Below, one piece after another: positions 44,717 to 52,845 of a DNA stretch of 64,000 nt. The translations under genes were made by a program, and so were the position numbers. The stretch comes from JANLVJ01 sp031363945 (lineage in GTDB: Bacteria > Bacteroidota > Bacteroidia > Sphingobacteriales > Sphingobacteriaceae). The stretch is from NCBI GenBank assembly GCA_031363945.1, contig JANLVJ010000013.1, positions 171,833 through 235,832 of the forward strand, read 5' to 3'. The notes under the pieces were generated by a model. That model worked only from the letters and a program-made list of their open reading frames with translations. It was not told the DNA's origin and did no database searches. Numbering within the stretch: position 1 is the stretch's first letter; each line of letters starts with the position of its first letter.

Positions 44717-45115
44717 ATGAGCATTTCATTAGATCAAGCAGAAAAATTATCGCATGCTGCGAAAGCAAAAGCAAGTGAAATTGGAGTTGCAGTAAATATT
44801 GCAATTGTTGACGAAGGTGCCAATCTGGTTTGCTTTCATAGAATGGACAATGCCTGGTTAGGCTCTCTTGATATTTCAATTAAAAAAGCGAAAACAGCGC
44901 GTTATTTTGATATGAATACAGGTGTAATCGGTACACTTTCACAGCCAGGTGGTCCGTTATACAATATCGAACATTCAAATGGAGGGCTTATAACTTTTCC
45001 CGGAGGAATTCCAATTAAAAATGCAAGTGGCAAGATCATTGGAGCAATTGGTGTTTCAGGTGCATCAGTAGAACAGGATCATGAAGTCGCCACCGCAGGT
45101 GTGAATGATCTTTAA
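44717..45115 (+). CDS. GlcG/HbpS family heme-binding-like protein
   Basis: About 132 residues of the DUF336 family. It starts SISLDQAEKLSHAAKAKASEIGVAVNIAIVDEGANLVCFHRMDNA and contains GGLITFPGGIPIKNASGKIIGAIGVSGAS, the conserved glycine-rich end. HbpS binds heme and senses redox state in Streptomyces, while GlcG is of unknown role; no export signal is present here. ATG 44717 is preferred over TTG 44696. It stands alone in front of the two-component system. Confidence 0.9.
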   Translation: MSISLDQAEKLSHAAKAKASEIGVAVNIAIVDEGANLVCFHRMDNAWLGSLDISIKKAKTARYFDMNTGVIGTLSQPGGPLYNIEHSNGGLITFPGGIPIKNASGKIIGAIGVSGASVEQDHEVATAGVNDL

Positions 45116-45435
45116 ATTTTCGCTTGACTACTTTAGCCATCTTCTTATTATGCGCAAAATCCGATACCATATAATTTTTAGTGTGAATCAAACTTATAGA
45201 TGATCAACGTAAATACGCTAATTTCGATAAAGGAGTTGCCACCAAATATGTGATTGACCCGCATGATATGATTATGAATTAAATTTAATGACTTTATTAT
45301 TCTACAGATATATTTGCCTCTGTGTGTATTGCTGTTATAAGCTTTATATGCAGAGGCATTAATGTTAGCACCAATACTGATTGAAGATACATGGCTGCTT
45401 TTTATCCCGGGGCAGCATAACACCTAATCAATGCT
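45116..45435. other. Intergenic region before the two-component system
   Basis: About 320 bp. A short plus-strand frame (45184-45282, IKLIDDQRKYANFDKGVATKYVIDPHDMIMN) looks like the end of a lost gene. It has no start and no family I can name. No TCTAA repeats like those before the porin and mgtC are seen here, so autoregulation through that operator is not evident. Confidence 0.4.
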
Positions 45436-46119
45436 ATGAACATTTTGATAATAGAAGATGAAGAACGAATTGCCGAACTTGTCAAGCGTGGTCTTGAAGA
45501 AAATGGAAATATAGCAACTATTGCCTATGACGGGCTTTCGGGTAAAAAACTTGCCCTTCAACATGATTATGATCTGATCATTGCAGATATAATTTTACCC
45601 AAATTAAATGGGATCGATTTATGTAAAGAAATAAGACTGGTCAAACCAGATCTACCAATAATTTTGCTGACTGCTTTAGGTACAACTGATGATAAGATTG
45701 AAGGCTTCGATGCTGGTGCTGATGACTATCTGGTTAAACCGTTTGATTTCAGGGAATTGCTTGTGAGAATCAGGGCGGTCATGAATCGAAAGATTGGTAA
45801 ACGCCCTAATCTAAATACCTCTCTTGTTTATGCTGACCTGGAATTAAATAATCTGACAAAAATGGTTAGCCGATCAGGGAAAACCATAAGTTTAACGCCT
45901 AAGGAGCTGAAACTTCTTGAGTATATGATGCAAAATAGTGAACGGGTTTTATCCCGGGCTGAGATTGCGAGTCAGGTTTGGCAAACACATTTTGATACTG
46001 GAACAAACTTTATCGATGTATATATTAATTATCTGCGAAAAAAAATAGATAAGGATTTTAGTACAAAACTCATTCATACCAAACCAGGTCTTGGTTTTAT
46101 TTTTACAGAAGAGAAATGA
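45436..46119 (+). CDS. OmpR-family response regulator
   Basis: A 227-residue regulator. The receiver has the acidic pair EDEE, phospho-acceptor Asp51 (LIIADIILPKLNG) and Lys in DYLVKPFDF; the effector is a winged helix (about 130-225) with LTPKELKLLEYMMQNSERVLSRAEI and FIDVYINYLRKKID. It is translationally coupled to the kinase (ATGA, 46116-46119). Downstream genes are a porin, mgtC and mgtA, two of whose promoters carry four 11-bp-spaced TCTAA sites, the spacing OmpR proteins bind as tandem dimers. I infer that this regulator binds them. Confidence 0.95.
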   Translation: MNILIIEDEERIAELVKRGLEENGNIATIAYDGLSGKKLALQHDYDLIIADIILPKLNGIDLCKEIRLVKPDLPIILLTALGTTDDKIEGFDAGADDYLVKPFDFRELLVRIRAVMNRKIGKRPNLNTSLVYADLELNNLTKMVSRSGKTISLTPKELKLLEYMMQNSERVLSRAEIASQVWQTHFDTGTNFIDVYINYLRKKIDKDFSTKLIHTKPGLGFIFTEEK

Positions 46120-47483
46120 CCATACGTAATAAGCTGACGATACTTTTTACCAGTATTATGGCTGGGCTATTATTGCTTTTTGCGTTGATTATCTACTTTT
46201 CGTTTTCGTCAAACAGGGAAGAAGAATATTATAATTTATTGCAACATACTGCAATAACAAAGGCCAATCTGTATCTAGATGCCAGTGTTGCGCCAGCCGT
46301 TATGCAGCTAATTTATCAACATGCCGATACCAGTCAATTTCACGAACAGGTTGCTATTTATGATACCACAGCACATTTGCTTTATAGTGATCTGAAAGAA
46401 AAGAACATATCTGCAAGTACGAATCAGCTTTTAGGTAAAATTTTATTAGCCAGAAATATCAGGTTCAACCGGGAGGGTATACAGGTTATTGGCATAATTT
46501 ACAGGCATCATCAGACCAATTATATTATCATTGCTGAAGCCAGAGATAATGCAGGATATATAAAACTGCGTAATTTCAAATTTACTTTATCAATAGCATT
46601 TATAATTGCTTGCTTTTTCATTTATATAGCAGGTTATATTTTTGCCAGCAAAGCACTGCAGCCAGTTTCAGCACTTGTTGACAGAGTTGAAGAAATTACA
46701 GCTACAAATCTTGATCTGCGTATTAAAGAGGGCAATGGGAAAGATGAAATTTCTGAGCTTGCGATAACATTCAATGCAATGCTTAATCGGCTTGAGAAAT
46801 CATTTGATGCCCAGAAAGAATTTGTGTCTAATATTTCTCATGAGTTAAGAACGCCACTTACAGCCATGTTAACTGAATTACAAGTAGCTGTTGAAAAAGA
46901 GAGAAGTACAGAATCGTATAAAAGTTCTATAAACCGGGCTATTGATGATGCCCGAAAGCTTGTACGGCTTTTTCAGAGTCTGCTCGATCTGGCGAAAGCA
47001 AATTACGATCACACTGAAATTTCATTTAAGGAATTGAGATTAGATGAAGTAATACTCGATGCCAGAAATGATTTACTAAGGAACCATCCTGAATTTAAGA
47101 TTAATATAATTTTTGAACAGGAAATCGAAGACGATGATTTTATATCAGTTCTTGGAAATGAGTATCTGTTAAAAGTTGCTTTTATGAATCTAATTGATAA
47201 TGGGTGTAAATTTTCTGAAGAACATGAAGCATCTGTGGCTATTACCTACCTGAAAGAAAAAACAATCTTAAGATTTCAGGATAATGGAATTGGCATTATT
47301 GAAGAAGAATTAACAAAAATATTTAATCCGTTTTTCAGAGGTGGAGATAAAAAATTTGTTGGTGGCAATGGTATTGGCTTATCGCTCACCCAGAAAATTA
47401 TCGATCTGCACCAGGGGTCAATTACCGTCAATTCCCAGATTGGAAAAGGTACCTTATTTACAGTCGAACTGCGCCATGTTTAA
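46116..47483 (+). CDS. Membrane sensor histidine kinase
   Basis: A 455-residue kinase with TM1 (8-30), a periplasmic sensor of about 125 residues, TM2 (154-177), HAMP (178-232), HisKA with His242 in SNISHELRTPL, and HATPase_c with DNGCKF, DNGIGI and GNGIGLSLT. The sensor lacks a family name; it contains many His and acidic residues (HADTSQFHEQ, YRHHQTN), so metal sensing is possible. With its regulator and the Mg2+ transport genes downstream it makes a PhoQ-like arrangement, though the sensor is not PhoQ's PAS-like acidic patch. Confidence 0.95.
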   Translation: MTIRNKLTILFTSIMAGLLLLFALIIYFSFSSNREEEYYNLLQHTAITKANLYLDASVAPAVMQLIYQHADTSQFHEQVAIYDTTAHLLYSDLKEKNISASTNQLLGKILLARNIRFNREGIQVIGIIYRHHQTNYIIIAEARDNAGYIKLRNFKFTLSIAFIIACFFIYIAGYIFASKALQPVSALVDRVEEITATNLDLRIKEGNGKDEISELAITFNAMLNRLEKSFDAQKEFVSNISHELRTPLTAMLTELQVAVEKERSTESYKSSINRAIDDARKLVRLFQSLLDLAKANYDHTEISFKELRLDEVILDARNDLLRNHPEFKINIIFEQEIEDDDFISVLGNEYLLKVAFMNLIDNGCKFSEEHEASVAITYLKEKTILRFQDNGIGIIEEELTKIFNPFFRGGDKKFVGGNGIGLSLTQKIIDLHQGSITVNSQIGKGTLFTVELRHV

Positions 47484-47517
47484 TCATAATCTTGCAGGTT
47501 ATTTTACGCAACCATTT

Positions 47518-47557
47518 TTCTAAAGCATCTCTAAGGTTATTCTAAAGATTCTCTAAC
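47518..47557 (+). promoter_or_regulatory. Four phased TCTAA half-sites before the porin gene
   Basis: TCTAA occurs at 47519, 47530, 47541 and 47552, exactly 11 bp apart. They form two near-identical 19-bp units (TTCTAAAGCATCTCTAAGG and TTCTAAAGATTCTCTAACG) placed 22 bp apart. The last site begins 27 bp before the -7 box. This is the expected layout of tandem OmpR-type operators. Confidence 0.8.
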
Positions 47558-47578
47558 GTAGAGAATGTAAGTTTCATC

Positions 47579-47586
47579 TATTTTTG
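47579..47586 (+). promoter_or_regulatory. -7 promoter element of the porin gene
   Basis: TATTTTTG fits TAnnTTTG; the start of transcription would be near 47592, about 74 bp before the ATG. The -33 zone overlaps the last TCTAA site, as in an activator-dependent promoter. Confidence 0.6.
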
Positions 47587-47665
47587 TAAGCATAGTACTT
47601 TTACTGGCAGCGAATATCATTATGCCATTTTCAGTATTCTACTATCTTCTAATTAGTATTTTTAA

Positions 47666-49090
47666 ATGATGTGTATGAAATTATGCTTACCCACCTTTCT
47701 CATAATATCTCTTTTTAATGGTAATATCTTATACTCGCAGACACAGGCAAAAGGCAATTTAGTTCAGGATACTTTAAAAAAAGAGAATAGAAATTCTATA
47801 AAAGATTCAGTTAAACGTGAAGATAAATCTATAGAAGTTACGACCTTTCACTTTCAGGCTACTGTTTTACATCAAAAACACCTGGCTTTCAAAGCTGCTT
47901 TTAACGGAGTATTTGGTGCAAGTGGGGGGTCTACGCTTGATAATAGATTTGAACAAGCTACTTCTTTAACTTCTACAATTTTTTTTGGAATACGTTTATG
48001 GAAGAATGCGTCTGCTTATTTTAATCCTGAAATTTCTGGTGGCAGGGGTTTTAGTGCTGTAACTGGTATTGCAGGTTTTCCAAATGGAGAAACATATAAA
48101 GTTGGCAATGTGGCTCCGATACCTTTCGTAGGCAGAGCGTATCTTCAACAGATTATTCCCTTGTCTGGTGAATCTGTATATCAGGAAGATGATGTAAATC
48201 AACTAGCCGGTTATGTACCCGTTGAACGTCTTACTTTCAGAGTTGGTAAATATTCATTACTTGATATTTTTGATGATAATATTGTTAGTCATGATCCTAG
48301 AAGCGATTTTATGAACTGGGCATTAATGGGTATGGGAGCATGGGATTATCCTGCTGATACGAGAGGATATACACTGGGAGTTTCGGGTGCCTATTCCAGT
48401 CCCAAATGGTCCCTGATATTTGCAGCCTCAACTATGCCAACTACCGGTAATGGCCCCCATCAGGATTTAAACGTATTAAAGGCCCATTCGTTTACTTTTC
48501 AGGTTGAGCGAAAGTTTGAGATTGGTGATAAATCTGGTAAAATCAAATTTATTTTCTTCGATAGTAAATATAATGGACCCTATTATGCAGATCTGATACG
48601 CAGTATTTCACTGCATGATACTCTCCCTGTCAATAAAGGAACGGGGTACCGGGGTATTAAATGGGGTGGGGGAGTAAACCTTGAACAGGTTTTAATAAAT
48701 GATTTAAGTCTAGGTGCCAGAGCTAGCTGGAGTGATGGGCATGCAGTAACCTGGGCATTTACACCAATTGACAGGTCTTATAGTCTGGGGCTGAAATTGA
48801 CCGGAAGAACATGGGGCCGCCCTCAGGACGTTGTAGGATTGTCAGGATTACTCAATGGCCTGGCACCAATACACAAAAGCTATCTGGCAGCAGGTGGTCT
48901 CGATTATCTGATTGGTGATGGAAAACTCCCAAAATATTCGATGGAGAAAATTATCGAAGTCTTTTACGCGGCCAGGTTTAAAAAGGTCTTATATATCACC
49001 CCCGATTATCAATTCGTTAATAGCCCGGCTTATAATCCATTGCGTGGTCCTGTACATGTTTTTTCATTTCGGTTTCATTTCGAATACTAG
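47666..49090 (+). CDS. OprB-like outer-membrane porin
   Basis: A 474-residue protein with signal peptide (KLCLPTFLIISLFNGNILYSQ) and a 16-18-strand barrel ending in the aromatic FSFRFHFEY. Landmarks of carbohydrate-selective porins are seen: FHFQATVLHQKHLAF near the start, GAWDYPADTRGYTLGVSGAY and RVGKYSLLDIFDDN. OprB-type porins pass sugars, but its place behind a phased operator in an Mg2+ regulon suggests it may let in cations or compensate for envelope change. It is transcribed separately from mgtC. Confidence 0.88.
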   Translation: MMCMKLCLPTFLIISLFNGNILYSQTQAKGNLVQDTLKKENRNSIKDSVKREDKSIEVTTFHFQATVLHQKHLAFKAAFNGVFGASGGSTLDNRFEQATSLTSTIFFGIRLWKNASAYFNPEISGGRGFSAVTGIAGFPNGETYKVGNVAPIPFVGRAYLQQIIPLSGESVYQEDDVNQLAGYVPVERLTFRVGKYSLLDIFDDNIVSHDPRSDFMNWALMGMGAWDYPADTRGYTLGVSGAYSSPKWSLIFAASTMPTTGNGPHQDLNVLKAHSFTFQVERKFEIGDKSGKIKFIFFDSKYNGPYYADLIRSISLHDTLPVNKGTGYRGIKWGGGVNLEQVLINDLSLGARASWSDGHAVTWAFTPIDRSYSLGLKLTGRTWGRPQDVVGLSGLLNGLAPIHKSYLAAGGLDYLIGDGKLPKYSMEKIIEVFYAARFKKVLYITPDYQFVNSPAYNPLRGPVHVFSFRFHFEY

Positions 49091-49162
49091 TTTTTCTATT
49101 AATAGAAAGGGCAGAGTTACATCTGTTAGGTATAGATCTGGCATTTCAGGCTATTGATTCTT

Positions 49163-49200
49163 TCTAATATGATTTTAAGCTAATTCTAAAGAATTTCTAA
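49163..49200 (+). promoter_or_regulatory. Four phased TCTAA-like half-sites before mgtC
   Basis: TCTAA at 49163, TTTAA at 49174, TCTAA at 49185 and TCTAA at 49196: again exactly 11 bp apart. The 19-mer ATTCTAAAGAATTTCTAAC differs at two positions from the porin copy. The last site starts 28 bp before the -7-like box, against 27 bp at the porin. Confidence 0.8.
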
Positions 49201-49223
49201 CCCTTTTCGCGGGCATAATTTTT

Positions 49224-49231
49224 TATTTTTA
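49224..49231 (+). promoter_or_regulatory. -7-like promoter element of the mgtC-mgtA operon
   Basis: TATTTTTA matches TAnnTTTG but for the last base. It lies 60 bp before the mgtC ATG and holds the same position relative to the TCTAA sites as the porin box. Confidence 0.5.
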
Positions 49232-49290
49232 CCATGTGACCAAAAGTAAAAAATTCTCAGTGTACACTGCCTGATCGGGATATACATTTT

Positions 49291-49998
49291 ATGAATATTT
49301 ATGAATTCTCATTACGTCTGGTAATCGGTCTTTGCCTTGGTGCCGCCATTGGTGTTGAAAGACAATGGCGTCAGAAAAGTGCTGGTCTTCGTACGAATAC
49401 TCTGGTTGCATTGGGTTCAACTGCCTACGTGCTTATGTCTATACATATTGGAGGTGACGCAAGTGGACGGGTAGCATCCTACATAATTAGTGGAATCGGT
49501 TTTCTAGGTGCGGGAGTTATTATGAAAGACGGCATCAATGTACAGGGATTGAATACAGCTGCAACCATCTGGTGTTCTGCCGCTGTAGGCTCACTTGTAG
49601 GATTTGGGTTGATAGGAGAGGCTTCAGTTACGGCTTTTTTTGTCGTTTTAACACATGTTATCTTGAGGCCAGTTGGCACACAACTAAGCAAAATTACATT
49701 TTTTCCTAAAAATGTAGCTGAGCAAACCGAATACGTGATTACGATTAAATGTAGAGAAAAAATAGAAAATCACTTACGGGTTCTCATGATGCAGCATCTG
49801 GGCAATGATGATAAACTTATGCTCAGGTCACTTACAAGTGCAGAAGATGAAAACCCGGTAAATGCAGTGATTATTGCAGAAATAATCACTGCAGGTCAGC
49901 AAGATTATCTCATGGAAAAAATGGCGAGCCGACTAACCATTGAACAAGATGTAATGAAAGTTAGCTGGGAAATTATCGGCCATAAAACAGAGCTTTAA
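49291..49998 (+). CDS. mgtC: MgtC/SapB family membrane protein
   Basis: A 235-residue protein: about five helices (5-125) and a soluble C-terminal ACT-like domain (145-233). LGAAIGVERQWRQKSAGLRTNTLVALGSTAY and GIGFLGAGVIMKDGINVQGLNTAATIWCSAAVG are the MgtC signatures. In enterobacteria MgtC curbs ATP synthase and supports growth at low Mg2+. It is followed by mgtA after 70 bp with no promoter seen between, so they form one operon driven by the phased operator. Confidence 0.94.
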   Translation: MNIYEFSLRLVIGLCLGAAIGVERQWRQKSAGLRTNTLVALGSTAYVLMSIHIGGDASGRVASYIISGIGFLGAGVIMKDGINVQGLNTAATIWCSAAVGSLVGFGLIGEASVTAFFVVLTHVILRPVGTQLSKITFFPKNVAEQTEYVITIKCREKIENHLRVLMMQHLGNDDKLMLRSLTSAEDENPVNAVIIAEIITAGQQDYLMEKMASRLTIEQDVMKVSWEIIGHKTEL

Positions 49999-50068
49999 AA
50001 CAGTAACTGTTAATGTTTATCAAATAATCTTTTTGGTTTAAGGTACTGAAAAATAATTTTAGTTTAAA

Positions 50069-52768
50069 ATGATAGAAACACTAAGCCCCCCTAAGACAGC
50101 AGTTAAATCATTCGTTTCTGGTTTTAATGATGTCGCCGTTACCAAGCTTCGTAATATCTCTAGAGGTGCAGATTGCAGCCTGTTTTATGCCATGTTGGAA
50201 AGCAATGAGAATGGTCTAAGCAAGGCAAATGTTGAAGAAAAAAAACGAAAATTCGGACTTAATGAAATTCAGCATCAAAAAGCACCAGCCTGGTATGTAC
50301 AATTATTTCAGGCATTTGTTAATCCGTTTATTGTTGTTCTTCTGATACTGGCAATTGTTTCTTTCGTCACAGATGTTGTCATCGCCGCTCCTGGTGAACA
50401 TGATTATAAAACAGTAACTGTCGTATTGGTGATGGTTATCCTGAGTTCACTACTCAGGTTTTGGCAAGAATTCAGCAGTAACCGTGCTGCAGAAGCGCTG
50501 AAGAGCATGGTTACAACCACTGCAACTGTTTTACGTAAAGGGCAGCCCAAGGAAGAAATTAATATCGTTGAACTTGTACCTGGAGATATTGTTTTTCTCA
50601 GTGCGGGTGATATGATTCCCGCCGACTGCAGAATTATTCAGTCTAAAGATTTATTTGTAAGCCAGGCCATGCTGACCGGAGAATCATTGCCCATTGAAAA
50701 AAGGGAACATAGTATTGCCGATGTAGATTCAAAGTCACCTCTTGAGCTTGACAATATTTGCTTTATGGGTACAAATGTTGTTAGTGGCACTGCCATGGCC
50801 ATCATTGTTACTACCGGTAATCTGACTTATTTTGGAACAATTGGTAAAGCTATAACTGGCAAACGCAATGAAACCAGCTTTGATAAAGGAGTTAATAAAG
50901 TTAGCTGGCTACTGATACGATTTATGCTTGTGATGGTACCACTTGTTTTCCTGATCAATGGATTTACGAAAGGAAGTTGGTTTGAAGCCTTGCTTTTTGC
51001 CATTTCCGTAGCTGTTGGTCTTACGCCTGAAATGCTGCCAATGATCGTCACAGCAAATCTTGCGAAAGGGGCTAAAAGTATGAGCAAGCGTAAGGTGATT
51101 GTAAAGCGTCTGAATGCTATTCAAAATATCGGTGCTATGGACGTATTGTGTACTGATAAAACTGGTACACTCACCATGGATAAAATTGTACTCGAACGTC
51201 ACCTTAATGTTTTTGGTGATGCAGATGATGAGGTAATGAAATGGGCATATTTAAATAGTTTTCACCAAACGGGGCTTAAAAATTTGCTTGATGTTGCTGT
51301 TCTTGAGCATGCTGAAATTCATAGCTGTGTGAATGCTGAGGAGTCGTTTAAAAAGATTGACGAAATTCCGTTTGACTTCCAGCGCCGCCGGATGAGCGTT
51401 ATCCTGGAAGAAAAAACAGGTAAACATTTACTTATCTGTAAAGGGGCTGTTGAAGAAATACTTGAACAATGTGCTTATGCTTTTGACCCGGGTGATGACA
51501 AGCAGTTACATATCGAGAATGACAAGATTGTATTGATGGATGATGCTATGCGTAAAGTTGTTCTCAATACTTCACGCAAATTGAATGAAGAAGGTTTAAG
51601 GGTTTTGCTTGTAGCCATTAAACAATATGATGAGCGTCCATTGACCTATACAGTAGCTGATGAGGCAAGCATGGTCTTAACCGGCTTTATAGGCTTTCTT
51701 GACCCGGCGAAGCCTTCTGCAAAACCAGCTATTGAAGGTCTGCATAAGCTAGGTGTTGCTATTAAAGTGCTGACTGGCGACAATGATATTGTAACTAAAA
51801 AAATCTGCAGGGATGTAGGTATTCCTATCAACCATGTACTGCGCGGCAATGAAATCGAATTACTTAGTGATGAAGACCTTACTGGTAAGCTTGATGAAAC
51901 GAGTATTTTTGCAAAGCTAAGCCCTATCCAAAAGGCACGTATCATTAAATTATTACAGGCAAAAGGTCATACTGTCGGCTTTATGGGTGATGGTATCAAT
52001 GATGCAGCAGCACTTCGCGATGCCGATGTGGGTATATCAGTTGATACAGCAGTAGATATTGCAAAAGAAAGTGCAGATATTATACTCCTTGAGAAAGACC
52101 TTATGGTATTACGAAAGGGCGTAATATATGGGCGCCGCACTTTTGGTAATATTATCAAGTATATCAAAATGACGGCCAGTAGTAATTTCGGCAATATGTT
52201 CAGTATGCTGGGAGCTAGTGCCTTTCTTCCGTTCTTACCAATGCTTCCAATTCAGATTCTTGTTCAAAATCTGCTTTACGATATTTCACAGACGTCTATT
52301 CCCTGGGATAGTATGGATGAAGACTTTATTGAGAAACCCCAGAAATGGGATGCCGGTGGCATCAGTCGTTTTATGATCTTTATAGGCCCTATAAGTTCAA
52401 TATTTGATTATGTAACGTTCTTTGTCATGTTCTATTTCTTTAAGGCTAATTCACCAGAACACCAGAGCCTTTTTCAAAGTGGCTGGTTTATTGAAGGGTT
52501 ATTGTCACAAACCTTAATCGTTCATATGATCAGAACGCGGAAAATCCCGTTTATACAAAGCTGGGCAACAGCACCAGTCGTTGCTTTAACCTCACTGATT
52601 ATGATTATTGGTATAGCTATTCCATTCTCCCCGTTTGCATCATCACTTAAATTGCAAGGGTTACCTTTAGAATACTTCCCGATTTTATTTGGTGTATTGG
52701 TGTCATATTGTCTTCTAACCCAGTTGATTAAAAACTGGTTTATTAACCGGTTCCATCAATGGTTATAA
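50069..52768 (+). CDS. mgtA: Magnesium-translocating P-type ATPase
   Basis: An 899-residue type IIIB P-ATPase. The phosphorylated Asp363 is in CTDKTGTLTMDK; the ATP site and hinge read VLTGDNDIVTKK and GFMGDGINDAAALRDADVGISVDTAVDIAKESADIILLE; TGES (MLTGESLPIEK) is in the actuator domain. About ten helices. It imports Mg2+ using ATP. It is the last gene of the regulon and ends at a bidirectional hairpin. Confidence 0.97.
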   Translation: MIETLSPPKTAVKSFVSGFNDVAVTKLRNISRGADCSLFYAMLESNENGLSKANVEEKKRKFGLNEIQHQKAPAWYVQLFQAFVNPFIVVLLILAIVSFVTDVVIAAPGEHDYKTVTVVLVMVILSSLLRFWQEFSSNRAAEALKSMVTTTATVLRKGQPKEEINIVELVPGDIVFLSAGDMIPADCRIIQSKDLFVSQAMLTGESLPIEKREHSIADVDSKSPLELDNICFMGTNVVSGTAMAIIVTTGNLTYFGTIGKAITGKRNETSFDKGVNKVSWLLIRFMLVMVPLVFLINGFTKGSWFEALLFAISVAVGLTPEMLPMIVTANLAKGAKSMSKRKVIVKRLNAIQNIGAMDVLCTDKTGTLTMDKIVLERHLNVFGDADDEVMKWAYLNSFHQTGLKNLLDVAVLEHAEIHSCVNAEESFKKIDEIPFDFQRRRMSVILEEKTGKHLLICKGAVEEILEQCAYAFDPGDDKQLHIENDKIVLMDDAMRKVVLNTSRKLNEEGLRVLLVAIKQYDERPLTYTVADEASMVLTGFIGFLDPAKPSAKPAIEGLHKLGVAIKVLTGDNDIVTKKICRDVGIPINHVLRGNEIELLSDEDLTGKLDETSIFAKLSPIQKARIIKLLQAKGHTVGFMGDGINDAAALRDADVGISVDTAVDIAKESADIILLEKDLMVLRKGVIYGRRTFGNIIKYIKMTASSNFGNMFSMLGASAFLPFLPMLPIQILVQNLLYDISQTSIPWDSMDEDFIEKPQKWDAGGISRFMIFIGPISSIFDYVTFFVMFYFFKANSPEHQSLFQSGWFIEGLLSQTLIVHMIRTRKIPFIQSWATAPVVALTSLIMIIGIAIPFSPFASSLKLQGLPLEYFPILFGVLVSYCLLTQLIKNWFINRFHQWL

Positions 52769-52785
52769 ACCAAAAGAGCATAACT

Positions 52786-52818
52786 AAAAGGCAGTTCAGC
52801 AATTAACTGCCTTTTATT
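52786..52818. terminator. Bidirectional terminator after mgtA
   Basis: AAAAGGCAGTT (52786-52796) pairs with AACTGCCTTTT (52805-52815) around an 8-base loop. It lies between the convergent mgtA and M3 peptidase genes. Confidence 0.85.
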
Positions 52819-52845
52819 TATGCTAGTATCAGGCTCAATATTCAA

